9,454 nt of DNA from Prevotella sp. CAG:1092 (lineage in GTDB: Bacteria > Bacteroidota > Bacteroidia > Bacteroidales > Bacteroidaceae). The translations under genes and the position numbers were made by a program. Below are positions 1 to 6,560 of this stretch, in pieces. The first letter of the stretch is position 1; each line of letters begins with the position of its first letter. Location of the stretch: NCBI GenBank assembly GCA_000436915.1, contig HF994067.1:1-9454 (forward strand), in the 5' to 3' direction. The notes under the pieces were generated by a model. It saw only the letters and a program-made list of their open reading frames with translations, was not told the DNA's origin and did not search any database.

Positions 1-1015
1 CAACAATGACGCCACGGCTCTTGAGATAGTCGGCAACAGAGTTGGCACGGCTCTGAGAAATCTTGTCGTTGATTTCCTTAGAACCCTCTGGAGAAGCTGT
101 ACCAACAACCTGTACGTGCTTGCCCTTAGCAATAGCGTTGAGAGCAACCTTTGCCTCCTTGGTAAGAGTGGTCTTTCCCTGAGCGAAGGTTACGAATACG
201 AGGTTCTCAACCTTTACTTCGCGAGTGATGTTGTTGTCCTTAACAACCTCCTTGACTACTTCCTTAACAACCTCCTTAGGTTTCTTAGCCAACTCGCTGC
301 GCAAATCGTTAATCTGAGCATTCAAAGCGTCAATCTCTGACTGGTCGCGAAGCTTAGCGATAGTGAAGTTGTGGGTGCCGTTAGAGTTGCCAAACTTATA
401 GTTGAGACCGATGGTCCCCTTGAGGGTAGAATAGTTGCTGCTGTATTCAACCTCTGTACGACCCTTTTCGTGGATGTTCCAGTTGATAGAAGGCTCTACA
501 TAGAGCTGCCATTCTTTCTGACTACCGAAGTTGTATGCGAGGTCAATACCAAACTTCGAAGTTACTACATTTGCTTTCCATGCATCAGAAGGATGGCCAA
601 AGGTATGACCCCATCCCAAACCGAATACAGGGATAACTTCGAAGCAACGAGGTTCGCCATTATAGCCACCAATCCAGTTGAGCACGTTGAGAGTTCCTAA
701 CAAAGATACGTTTGTTGAGTTAACGAAAGTCTTTGCTTCGTTGCTATGATGTAAATTCTTGAAGTTGAAATTGCCTTCTAAAGCCAAACCTACTACTGGA
801 GTGAACCAACGACCTACGCGGAAACCAATGCTTGGAGTGATGTCCTTAAAGCGAGAGTGGTCGCCTGCGCCTAATGATGAAAGGCGAGTAACGGTAGACA
901 AGCCACCATTGACACCAACGTAGATGTTGTCTGTAGTTTTACTTTCTGTAACTGTTTGAGCATTTGCCGATACAGCCATTACTGCAGCAGCAAACATTAA
1001 AATAAACTTTTTCAT
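1..1015 (-). CDS. OmpA-family outer membrane protein, 3' end cut by window edge
   Basis: An outer membrane beta-barrel joined to a peptidoglycan-binding OmpA domain, thought to tether the outer membrane to the cell wall. I read 338 codons from ATG at 1015 with no stop before base 1, so the C-terminus is missing. Residues 1-19 form a signal peptide (MKKF start, hydrophobic core, SANA then Q). Residues about 30-215 are rich in alternating aromatic and glycine strands (IYVGVNGG, VIPVFGLGWGH, GTIGLNYKFG), as in an eight-stranded barrel. Residues 219-245 look like a short coiled coil, followed by KEVV repeats (247-259). The OmpA_C domain starts near 268 (LVFVTFAQG) and continues through VVGTASPEG to the helix with SQSRANSVADYL. 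In the usual GHTD motif, Ser seems to replace the ligand-binding Asp; the conserved Arg of SRA is present. GTASPEG-type versions are, to my knowledge, common in this phylum. It has its own promoter at 1072-1102. Confidence 0.93.
   Translation of the reverse strand, partial: MKKFILMFAAAVMAVSANAQTVTESKTTDNIYVGVNGGLSTVTRLSSLGAGDHSRFKDITPSIGFRVGRWFTPVVGLALEGNFNFKNLHHSNEAKTFVNSTNVSLLGTLNVLNWIGGYNGEPRCFEVIPVFGLGWGHTFGHPSDAWKANVVTSKFGIDLAYNFGSQKEWQLYVEPSINWNIHEKGRTEVEYSSNYSTLKGTIGLNYKFGNSNGTHNFTIAKLRDQSEIDALNAQINDLRSELAKKPKEVVKEVVKEVVKDNNITREVKVENLVFVTFAQGKTTLTKEAKVALNAIAKGKHVQVVGTASPEGSKEINDKISQSRANSVADYLKSRGVIV
242..277 (-). repeat. 12-base tandem repeat encoding (KEVV)x3 in the OmpA linker
   Basis: Three consecutive 12-base units each encode Lys-Glu-Val-Val, residues 247-258 of the OmpA-family protein, just before the peptidoglycan-binding domain. 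The unit length is a multiple of three, so copy-number change would alter linker length without a frameshift. Similar Lys/Glu/Val linkers are familiar in Bacteroidota OmpA proteins. Confidence 0.85.
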
Positions 1016-1071
1016 TTTTTCTAGTAATAAAAACGTGTTTAAAAAAAACTTGTGTATTATGTTTACGGGTG

Positions 1072-1102
1072 CAAAGATAGGTAAAAGAAATATAACCACA
1101 AA
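1072..1102 (-). promoter_or_regulatory. Bacteroidota-type promoter for the OmpA-family gene
   Basis: On the minus strand, TTTG (1102-1099) is followed after 19 bases by TATCTTTG (1079-1072), a full match to the -33/-7 consensus for the primary sigma factor of Bacteroidota (TTTG, about 19-21 bases, TAnnTTTG). Transcription would start near 1065 and leave an AT-rich leader of about 50 bases before ATG at 1015, with no Shine-Dalgarno sequence. This suggests strong constitutive expression, as expected for a major outer membrane protein. Confidence 0.8.
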
Positions 1103-1140
1103 GAGAATAGAGAAAAACTATTTACTTTGTGCGAAAAACA

Positions 1141-1177
1141 GTATAAAAAAATGGTAGACCACTTAGGTCTACCATTT
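1141..1177 (-). terminator. Rho-independent terminator overlapping the lipoprotein stop codon
   Basis: A 12-base-pair perfect stem (1177-1166 with 1160-1149) and a 5-base loop, with GGTAGACC/GGTCTACC at its core, is followed on the minus strand by a run of U. The TAG stop codon (1171-1169) and the last sense codon lie inside the upstream arm. It ends the lipoprotein transcript and insulates the OmpA-family gene, which has a separate promoter just downstream. Confidence 0.85.
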
Positions 1178-1777
1178 ACTTACGAGCATGAAAGGAGTTG
1201 TCTTTCCTGCTAATAGGTTTGTATTGAAATCGTTGTCGAGATAAACTCCGCCAAGTACGAGCTGCATCTGCATAACCTTTTGAGTAGCCGAATGCAGACC
1301 AAAGGAATAGCCATTAGAACTGAAGTAGGCTGAAACCTTGTGGGCACTTCCACCATAGATGACATTATAAACCACAGGCATAGGAAAAAGAATGTAGCCT
1401 ATTACAGGAGTGATTTGGTAGAATCCGATCTTAGCCTTAAGAGTTGCTCCTGAAGCCTGAGAGAGAGCTGTTTTGACGTCGCCTTCTGGTAAATCTTTGG
1501 CAATGAGCTTAGCAGGGAAGCTGTAGACAACGAGAGTGGTGTCGGCAGCATTTACTTGCCAATCAATATCCAAGGTGTCAGTCTTGTCGGTAGCGATGAT
1601 TGGATTCTGTGATTCGTAAATCAAATCGCCAGAGTAACTGCCGCGAATAGAATTAAGACATTGGCGAGCCTCTTCGTTTGTTAATCCTGTTTTTCCGCCA
1701 TCATCATCTAAGCATGATGCGAATAAGAATGCAGAAAAGCAGCATAGTAAAAAAGCAAGGAACTTTGTTTTCTTCAT
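1169..1777 (-). CDS. Small exported lipoprotein, probably DUF4840 family
   Basis: A predicted lipoprotein of 202 residues with unknown function. Residues 1-21 are a lipoprotein signal (MKKTK, then a very hydrophobic stretch) with lipobox FASC and the lipidated Cys at 22. It is followed by LDDDGG, an acidic run like the signal that sends Bacteroidota lipoproteins to the cell surface. The mature part opens with LTNEEARQCLNSIRGSYSGD and continues with beta-rich sequence; this pattern recalls DUF4840, assigned from memory. I placed the start at ATG 1777 because it begins exactly at the signal peptide; the frame stays open upstream into the GT9 gene, but that part is antisense-like noise. It lies 65 bases after the GT9 stop with no recognisable promoter in the gap, so it may be co-transcribed with DUF4254 and GT9. 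Its 3' end is built into a terminator hairpin. Confidence 0.85.
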   Translation of the reverse strand: MKKTKFLAFLLCCFSAFLFASCLDDDGGKTGLTNEEARQCLNSIRGSYSGDLIYESQNPIIATDKTDTLDIDWQVNAADTTLVVYSFPAKLIAKDLPEGDVKTALSQASGATLKAKIGFYQITPVIGYILFPMPVVYNVIYGGSAHKVSAYFSSNGYSFGLHSATQKVMQMQLVLGGVYLDNDFNTNLLAGKTTPFMLVSKW

Positions 1778-1842
1778 TGTAGTTAATATTGTGTTTTTTA
1801 TTTTGTCGCCTATATTATATAAATAGGTGTAATTTTTAATCT

Positions 1843-2898
1843 TTAGATTATCCTTGTGAGCACACTCTCTATATGGTCGGCTACGGTTTCTGGTTCGATG
1901 GAGTTTAGACAAGCGTAGTCGCCACGAAGGCAAGGCTTGTTGCCATAGATGCTGCAAGGACGGCATGGTAAATCCACCTGTACGGTGTCTGCCTCCTTTT
2001 GTCCCCAACCCATGAAACCGGCGAAAGGATGGGTGGCGCCCCAGACGCTAACCACAGGACACCCCACGAGCGATGCCATGTGCATATTGGAGCTGTCCAT
2101 AGATACCATCACGTCGAGATGGCTCATCAATGTAAGCTCATTGCGCAATCCGCCAAGATTGGCAGAAGCATTGATGCTATTTGGATATTTCTCGACCAAA
2201 GAGTTGATGATGTCCATCTCTGACTGACCGCCTCCGAAGAAGAATATTCTGCATGATGGATGACGGCGACTGATGATGTCGACCACCTGCTCCATCTTTT
2301 CGATAGGATAAATCTTTCCTTGGTGAGCAGCAAACGGTGCTATTCCTATCCATTGCTGGAAAGCCTTTTTTTCGCCTATTGCCTCAGAGAGCAAGCGGAG
2401 GTTGCCGCCCTCTTTAGGGAATATAGACGTGAAGTTCATCTTGATAGGATAGCCCAATTTAGCAAACACGTCGGCATAGTTCTGGAACGACGTAGGCTGC
2501 TGGCGGAACACCTTGTTGTTTTCTGCTATCAGCTGACGTTTGCCATCGCGATGTTTGTCGATGTGTGCCACTTTGTATCGGTCGATGTTGAATCTCATTC
2601 GGAGATAGTCAGACCTGATGACATTGTGAAGGTCGGCCACAGCAGTGAAATTCTTTGCTGTGAGCCTACGGTATAGGGAATTCAATCCCTTGATACCCTT
2701 GTATTCGCCCTTGATGTCGGCTCCCATGAAACTTACGTTGGGAGCTAAGTCTTGGAAGAATGGCTGTGCAGAGGGACGGCTAAGCATGGTGATGCGGACA
2801 TGAGGATACTGCTGAGCCAATGAATAAACCACAGGCACAGTCATTGCCACATCACCTATTGCAGAGAACCTTATTATGAGAATGTGTTCTGTTTTCAC
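1843..2898 (-). CDS. Glycosyltransferase family 9 (heptosyltransferase-like)
   Basis: A GT-B fold glycosyltransferase of 351 residues from the ADP-heptose:LPS heptosyltransferase family (GT9); in this phylum the donor sugar may differ. It is cytoplasmic, acting at the inner face of the inner membrane on LPS core or a related glycan. Visible motifs are the N-terminal ILIIRFSAIGDVAMTVP (residues 6-22) with the glycine/aspartate turn, the start of the C-terminal domain at IGIAPFAAHQGKIYP (184-198) with the sugar-nucleotide-binding Lys195, the FFFGGGQSE strand-turn (219-227), and MDSSNMHMASLVGCPVVSVWG (267-287), the GT9 donor-binding signature. Cysteines 312, 315, 323 and 330 form a cluster seen in many relatives. 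The start must be GTG at 2898: the next in-frame Met (19) would cut the first motif. It overlaps the DUF4254 stop by 4 bases (GTGA), indicating translational coupling. Confidence 0.93.
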   Translation of the reverse strand: MKTEHILIIRFSAIGDVAMTVPVVYSLAQQYPHVRITMLSRPSAQPFFQDLAPNVSFMGADIKGEYKGIKGLNSLYRRLTAKNFTAVADLHNVIRSDYLRMRFNIDRYKVAHIDKHRDGKRQLIAENNKVFRQQPTSFQNYADVFAKLGYPIKMNFTSIFPKEGGNLRLLSEAIGEKKAFQQWIGIAPFAAHQGKIYPIEKMEQVVDIISRRHPSCRIFFFGGGQSEMDIINSLVEKYPNSINASANLGGLRNELTLMSHLDVMVSMDSSNMHMASLVGCPVVSVWGATHPFAGFMGWGQKEADTVQVDLPCRPCSIYGNKPCLRGDYACLNSIEPETVADHIESVLTRII

Positions 2899-3503
2899 TT
2901 TTTGTTGTTGTAGAGAACAGGATTAGTAGAAGGGTCGTTGTACATCTTCATCTGTCGGTACACCTTCATATATTTTCTGCCGGCAGCAATGTCTTCGAGC
3001 AGTTGGTCGATAGCTGTGCCAAGGTCTACCTGCTGTTCGAGCAGCACGTTGAGCTTAGTTTGGCATTTCTGTCTGTGCTCGTCGCTGGCGTCGGTACGCT
3101 CTGCCTGCTCCTTCATGTGGTAAATCTTTAGAGCAAGAATCGACAATCGGTCGATAGCCCAAGCAGGGCTCTCGGTATTGATGCGTGCATCAGGCAACAC
3201 ATTAACGTCGGAATACTTCTGGCGGAAGTAAGAGTCGATTTGTTCTACCAAGTCAGTACGATCCTGGTTGCTGCGGTCGATACGTCTCTTTAGAGCAAGC
3301 GCTTCGATAGGGTCGATGTGTGGGTCGCGGATGATGTCCTCGAAATGCCACTGCACGGTGTCTATCCAGCACTTGAGATACAATCTATTCTCAATAGAAT
3401 CTCTTTCGTAAGGGTTGTTGATAGGGGTATCGATATTATCAGTAACGTGATAATCTCGGATGGCCTGGTTGAAGACCTGATTGCATAGTTCTACAAATGA
3501 CAT
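2895..3503 (-). CDS. DUF4254 domain-containing protein
   Basis: A 202-residue, mostly helical soluble protein without signal peptide or membrane segment. The function of the family is unknown. It is recognised by KRRIDRSNQDRTDLVEQID (residues 68-86), the hallmark KR-ID--NQ-R-D--E-ID pattern, by the N-terminal NPYERDSIENRLYLKCW stretch, and by the later segment with INTESPAWAIDRLSILALKIYHM, in which the SP-W--DRLSIL-LK-yhM pattern is conserved. It spans the whole protein, so the length is normal for the family. It is followed with a 4-base overlap by a GT9 glycosyltransferase, a pairing I recall as recurrent in Bacteroidota, which suggests a role in the same glycan pathway, perhaps as a partner of the enzyme. 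This is inferred from context. The leader is long (about 100-165 bases, depending on which upstream promoter is used). Confidence 0.92.
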   Translation of the reverse strand: MSFVELCNQVFNQAIRDYHVTDNIDTPINNPYERDSIENRLYLKCWIDTVQWHFEDIIRDPHIDPIEALALKRRIDRSNQDRTDLVEQIDSYFRQKYSDVNVLPDARINTESPAWAIDRLSILALKIYHMKEQAERTDASDEHRQKCQTKLNVLLEQQVDLGTAIDQLLEDIAAGRKYMKVYRQMKMYNDPSTNPVLYNNKK

Positions 3504-3560
3504 GATTATTTAGTGTAAAATTAGATTTGTATTTAAAGGTTTCTACAGTTTCTTAGCTTC

Positions 3561-3591
3561 ACGGCAAGATTATTTTTTTAAGTATTGCCGT
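3561..3591 (-). other. Small inverted repeat in the DUF4254 leader
   Basis: ACGGCAA (3561-3567) pairs with TTGCCGT (3585-3591), a 7-base-pair stem with an AT-rich 17-base loop, within the predicted 5' leader of the DUF4254-GT9 transcript. On the minus strand it is not followed by a U run, so it is unlikely to be a terminator. Its role, if any, is unknown. Confidence 0.35.
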
Positions 3592-3607
3592 ATAGCGCTC
3601 TATATTT

Positions 3608-3683
3608 TGCAAAGATAGTGCAAACGAGTGCAATGAAAGTTTGCTTTCAGATTGCCGAGTGCAGCCTATCTTCTGCAAAGATA
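3608..3683 (-). repeat. Modular intergenic element with duplicated TATCTTTGCA boxes
   Basis: Read on the minus strand, the element opens with TATCTTTGCA (3683-3674) and closes with the identical TATCTTTGCA (3617-3608). Inside lie two copies of TGCACTCG (3663-3656 and 3632-3625), which flank a hairpin TGAAAG-CAAA-CTTTCA (3649-3634). The first box is also followed by AAGATA, forming a small inverted repeat with TATCTT. Each box is a perfect -7 promoter element, so this may be a promoter cassette or a dispersed intergenic repeat. The order and identity of parts are seen directly; the idea that it recurs elsewhere in such genomes is an impression from memory. Confidence 0.6.
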
Positions 3684-3706
3684 AGGAGAAAATATGAAAT
3701 GACCAA
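3676..3706 (-). promoter_or_regulatory. Promoter for the DUF4254-GT9 operon
   Basis: On the minus strand TTG (3706-3704) precedes TATCTTTG (3683-3676) by 20 bases, a good match to the Bacteroidota -33/-7 consensus. It predicts a start near 3669 and a leader of roughly 165 bases. A second perfect -7 box at 3617-3610 has only a weak -33 (CTTT at 18 bases) and could serve as a downstream start. Confidence 0.6.
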
Positions 3707-3788
3707 CTAAAAGTATACAAAAAATCATCTAAAACATGCACAAAGGTATGGTGTGTGTGCAAATAAGTGGTCTTTTTTATAGAAATTA

Positions 3789-3820
3789 TTTGCAAATATC
3801 AAATAAAATTCGTTCCTTTG
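3789..3820 (+). promoter_or_regulatory. Promoter of the acpP-fabF-rnc operon
   Basis: TTTG (3789-3792) is followed after 20 bases by TTCCTTTG (3813-3820), which matches TAnnTTTG except for one base. Transcription would start about 3826, giving a leader of about 45 AT-rich bases before acpP. The gene has no Shine-Dalgarno sequence, which is usual in this phylum. Confidence 0.6.
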
Positions 3821-3870
3821 CAACCGTTTTTTAATTAGAATTTTCATTTAACCACTTAAAAATTACAATT

Positions 3871-4107
3871 ATGTCAGAAATTGAAAGCAAAGTAAATGCA
3901 ATTATCGTTGATAAACTTGGTGTAGAGGCTTCAGAGGTTAAGCCAGAAGCAAGCTTCACAAACGACCTTGGTGCAGACTCTTTGGATACAGTAGAGCTCA
4001 TCATGGAATTTGAGAAGGAATTCGGTATCTCTATTCCAGACGATAAGGCTGAGACAATCCAGACTGTAGGTGACGCTATCTCTTACATCGAGGCTAACGC
4101 TAAGTAA
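3871..4107 (+). CDS. acpP: Acyl carrier protein
   Basis: The small acidic carrier that holds growing acyl chains as thioesters during type II fatty acid synthesis in the cytoplasm. The length is 78 residues, as for typical ACPs. The DSL motif is intact (GADSLDTVELIMEFE), with Ser37 as the attachment site of 4'-phosphopantetheine, and the four-helix pattern (residues 3-15, 37-50, 57-61, 66-75) can be followed. Start at ATG 3871 gives the standard N-terminus MSEIESKV. fabF begins 12 bases downstream, so carrier and condensing enzyme are made from one transcript. Confidence 0.98.
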   Translation: MSEIESKVNAIIVDKLGVEASEVKPEASFTNDLGADSLDTVELIMEFEKEFGISIPDDKAETIQTVGDAISYIEANAK

Positions 4108-4119
4108 TATTACGTCTTG

Positions 4120-5382
4120 ATGGAATTAAAGAGAGTAGTAGTAACAGGTCTCGGTGCCGTAACTCCGTTAGGAAATACTCCTGAGGAGACTTGGGAAAGC
4201 CTCCTTGCTGGTAAGAGCGGTGCTGCGCCTATTACCCATTTCGACGCTTCATTGTTCAAGACTCAGTTTGCATGCGAGGTTAAGAATCTTAACATCAATG
4301 ACTACATTGATCGCAAGGAAGCACGCAAGCTCGACCGTTACACTCAGCTGGCAATGATTTCTGCCATGCAGGGTGTAAAGGATTCTGGACTCGATTTAGA
4401 GAAAGAAGACTTGAACCGCATTGGAGTTATCTACGGTGTGGGAATTGGTGGTATTAAGACTTTCGAGGATGAGGTTTCATATTATGGTGCTCATCCTGAG
4501 AATGGTCCTAAGTTCAACCCATTCTTCATCCCTAAGATGATTGCCGATATTGCATCTGGTCAGATTAGCATTCATTTCGGCTTCCATGGTCCTAACTACA
4601 CAACAACAAGTGCATGTGCTTCTTCAAGCAACGCTTTGGCTGCTGCATTCAACCATATCCGTTTGGGTAAGGCTAATGTAATCGTTTCGGGTGGTGCTGA
4701 GGCAGCTATCTGTGCATGTGGTGTTGGTGGTTTCAATGCCATGAAGGCTCTTTCTACCCGCAATGATGATCCTGAGCACGCAAGCCGTCCATTCAGCGCA
4801 AGCCGCGATGGATTTATTATGGGTGAGGGTGCTGGCTGTATCATCCTTGAGGAACTTGAGCATGCTAAGGCTCGTGGTGCTAAGATCTATGCTGAGATGG
4901 TTGGCGAAGGCGAAAGCGCTGATGCTTATCACATCACAGCTTCTCACCCAGAGGGACTTGGTGCAAGGCTCGTTATGCAGAATGCACTCGAAGACGCAGG
5001 CTTGAAGCCAGAGGATATTGACTACATCAATGTACACGGTACATCTACACACGTAGGCGACATCTCTGAGGCTAAGGCAATTAAGGACGTGTTCGGCGAC
5101 GCTGCTTACAAGCTCAACATCAGCTCTACAAAGAGTATGACAGGTCACCTTCTTGGTGCAGCTGGTGCAGTAGAGGCTATGGTCTGCATCCTTTCTGTAA
5201 AGAACGATATTGTACCTCCAACTATCAACCATGAGGAGGACGACCAGGATCCTGAGATTGACTATAATTTGAACTTTACGTTCAACAAGGCTCAGAAGCG
5301 TGAGGTGCGTGCTGCATTGAGCAACACCTTCGGTTTTGGTGGTCATAACGCATGCGTTGTTTTCAAGAAGTATGCTGAATAA
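4120..5382 (+). CDS. fabF: 3-oxoacyl-[acyl-carrier-protein] synthase II
   Basis: Beta-ketoacyl-ACP synthase II condenses malonyl-ACP with acyl-ACP, elongating fatty acids and, in many bacteria, adjusting membrane fluidity with temperature. It is a 420-residue thiolase-fold enzyme of normal length. The catalytic triad is complete: Cys166 in TSACASSSNAL, His306 in NVHGTSTHVGD and His343 in KSMTGHLLGAAGA, equivalent to Cys163, His303 and His340 of the E. coli enzyme. The C-terminal NTFGFGGHNA gatekeeper loop is also present. The frame stays open to TTG at 4117, but ATG at 4120 gives the usual MELKRVVVTGLGAVTPLG start. It lies between acpP (12 bases before) and rnc, whose start codon lies inside its last codons. 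Confidence 0.98.
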   Translation: MELKRVVVTGLGAVTPLGNTPEETWESLLAGKSGAAPITHFDASLFKTQFACEVKNLNINDYIDRKEARKLDRYTQLAMISAMQGVKDSGLDLEKEDLNRIGVIYGVGIGGIKTFEDEVSYYGAHPENGPKFNPFFIPKMIADIASGQISIHFGFHGPNYTTTSACASSSNALAAAFNHIRLGKANVIVSGGAEAAICACGVGGFNAMKALSTRNDDPEHASRPFSASRDGFIMGEGAGCIILEELEHAKARGAKIYAEMVGEGESADAYHITASHPEGLGARLVMQNALEDAGLKPEDIDYINVHGTSTHVGDISEAKAIKDVFGDAAYKLNISSTKSMTGHLLGAAGAVEAMVCILSVKNDIVPPTINHEEDDQDPEIDYNLNFTFNKAQKREVRAALSNTFGFGGHNACVVFKKYAE

Positions 5383-6406
5383 TATCATTGATAGAATAAG
5401 GCTCCCTTTCCGTAAGGAGAAGGAGCTTTATTCTTCTTTATACGACATCATCGGTTTCTATCCACACGACATCAGTTACTACAAGCTTGCTTTGATGCAC
5501 AAAAGCGTTATGCGACGCAATGCAAAGGGTAAGCCAGTAAACAATGAGCGACTGGAGTTTCTCGGCGATGCCATTCTCGACGCTATTGTCGGTGATATCG
5601 TTTATCAACATTTTCCGGGCAAACGTGAAGGTTTTCTTACCAATACACGAAGCAAACTCGTACAGAGAGACACTTTGAACAAGCTTGCCCAGGAAATGGG
5701 AATCAACCAGCTTATATTAAGCTCGGGCCATACGTCGTCACACAACAGTTATATGGGCGGCAACGCATTTGAGGCATTGGTGGGTGCAATATACCTCGAC
5801 CAGGGCTACAATGCTTGCATGCGCTTTATGAATAAGCGCATTTTGGCTCAAATGATAAACATCGACAAGGTTGCCTACAAAGAGGTAAACTTCAAGAGTA
5901 AGCTCATAGAATGGAGCCAGAAAAACAAGGTTCGTCTCAGCTACGAGCAGGTGTTGCAGGAAAAGGATAAGAATGGCAACCCAATCTTTGAGTTCAAAGT
6001 TGTGCTCGAAGGTGTAGAGGGCTGTTCTGGTAGAGGTTTTAGCAAGAAAGAAAGTCAGCAGCTTGCCAGCAAGCTCACGCTCGACAAACTGAAGAAGAAA
6101 CCACAATTCATCGACGAGGTGTTTGCTGCTAAAGCAAACCGCACAAAGATGGAGGAGGAGCCAGTACTGGCAATTCCTGATACTGAGGTGAAACAAGATT
6201 TCTTGATCACTAAGTTGGAACCAGCTACAGAGTCGCCTGCCACTATAGCAAAGGAAGAGAAACCAACAGAAGCCGTAGCGCCAACAACAAAGAGCGCACA
6301 GACTTCTGACGAAGAATTTGATTTGAGCGACATATCTGCAAAACCACAATCGCGCGAAGACATTATTGCCGCCGCCGAAGAGATGGCTTTTGCTGAAGCT
6401 GAATAA
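5372..6406 (+). CDS. rnc: Ribonuclease III with an acidic C-terminal extension
   Basis: Cleaves double-stranded RNA in rRNA precursors and structured mRNAs. ATG 5372 lies inside the end of fabF (11-base overlap, different frame), giving 344 residues; the frame is open farther upstream inside fabF, but the family N-terminus fits MLNNIIDRIR. The nuclease domain (about 20-160) carries the signature NERLEFLGDAILD (58-70), with metal ligands Glu62 and Asp66, and NAFEALVGAIYLD (131-143) with catalytic Glu134. The Asp that usually lies three residues before that Glu is Asn131 here. The double-stranded RNA-binding domain is residues 172-241, ending in the KKES-QQLAS helix, somewhat divergent. Residues about 245-344 are an added Glu/Ala/Thr-rich tail, making the protein roughly 100 residues longer than the E. 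coli enzyme. Translation is probably coupled to fabF. Confidence 0.96.
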   Translation: MLNNIIDRIRLPFRKEKELYSSLYDIIGFYPHDISYYKLALMHKSVMRRNAKGKPVNNERLEFLGDAILDAIVGDIVYQHFPGKREGFLTNTRSKLVQRDTLNKLAQEMGINQLILSSGHTSSHNSYMGGNAFEALVGAIYLDQGYNACMRFMNKRILAQMINIDKVAYKEVNFKSKLIEWSQKNKVRLSYEQVLQEKDKNGNPIFEFKVVLEGVEGCSGRGFSKKESQQLASKLTLDKLKKKPQFIDEVFAAKANRTKMEEEPVLAIPDTEVKQDFLITKLEPATESPATIAKEEKPTEAVAPTTKSAQTSDEEFDLSDISAKPQSREDIIAAAEEMAFAEAE

Positions 6407-6423
6407 AACATCGGCTATAAATG

Positions 6424-6471
6424 AAAAAAGGTAAGAAAGATGAGGATAATCCCCACTTTCCTACCTTTTTT
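6424..6471. terminator. Bidirectional terminator between rnc and the anti-sigma-like gene
   Basis: A long stem pairs 6424-6439 with 6456-6471 (16 positions, one mismatch; core AAAAAAGGTA with TACCTTTTTT) around a 16-base loop. It begins with A and ends with T on the plus strand, so it forms a hairpin plus U run in both directions. It lies 17 bases after the rnc stop and about 75 bases beyond the stop of the convergent minus-strand gene, and would end both transcripts. Confidence 0.85.
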
Positions 6472-6560
6472 ACTTTTTATCCTTTTTACCTATTATTATT
6501 GTGCTTTTTTTCTCTTTTTCTCTTTTACCTTTTTACTCTTTACCCTTTTACCTTTTCCCT
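6472..6560. repeat. Degenerate TTTTTACC / GGTAAAAA pyrimidine-purine tract
   Basis: Nearly every base on the plus strand is C or T, apart from regularly spaced A. Irregular 6-9 base units such as TTTTTACC, TTTTTACT, CTTTACCC and TTTTACC recur. On the minus strand the same run reads GGTAAAAG, GGGTAAAG, AGTAAAAA. It covers the last codons and stop (GGG AAA AGG TAA) of the minus-strand gene. No coding role is apparent. Possible explanations are a slippage-grown repeat, a dispersed intergenic repeat or a transcription-pausing tract before the terminator. Confidence 0.7.

Larger units (their letters stand above)
3504..3870. other. Divergent intergenic region between DUF4254 and acpP
   Basis: These 367 bases contain no convincing gene. 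They hold the leader and at least one good promoter for the DUF4254 operon (minus strand), the promoter of acpP (plus strand), a modular repeat element at 3608-3683 and a weak hairpin at 3561-3591. The base composition is AT-rich. A 78-codon minus-strand frame (3559-3795) crosses the promoter elements and has no credible features. Confidence 0.8.

Noticed and set aside
1807..1829. Hairpin CCTAT/ATAGG between GT9 and the lipoprotein gene
   Set aside because: Only 5 strong pairs with an AT-rich loop and no U run on the minus strand; too weak to call a terminator.
1778..2008. A 77-codon upstream extension of the lipoprotein frame
   Set aside because: It overlaps the GT9 gene in another frame and would bury the lipoprotein signal peptide that begins exactly at 1777.
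3741..3748. Third minus-strand -7-like box (TACCTTTG)
   Set aside because: No -33 element at a suitable distance (the nearest TTTG is 11 bases away), so it is not called as a promoter.
3559..3795. A 78-codon minus-strand reading frame in the intergenic region
   Set aside because: It spans the promoter boxes, repeats and hairpin, has low-complexity Ser/Leu/His content without a recognisable motif, and is better explained as chance translation of the repeat element.
4624..5388. A 254-codon minus-strand frame opposite fabF
   Set aside because: Antisense to a gene with a complete catalytic triad; Cys/Ser/Val-rich composition typical of shadow frames; no motif.
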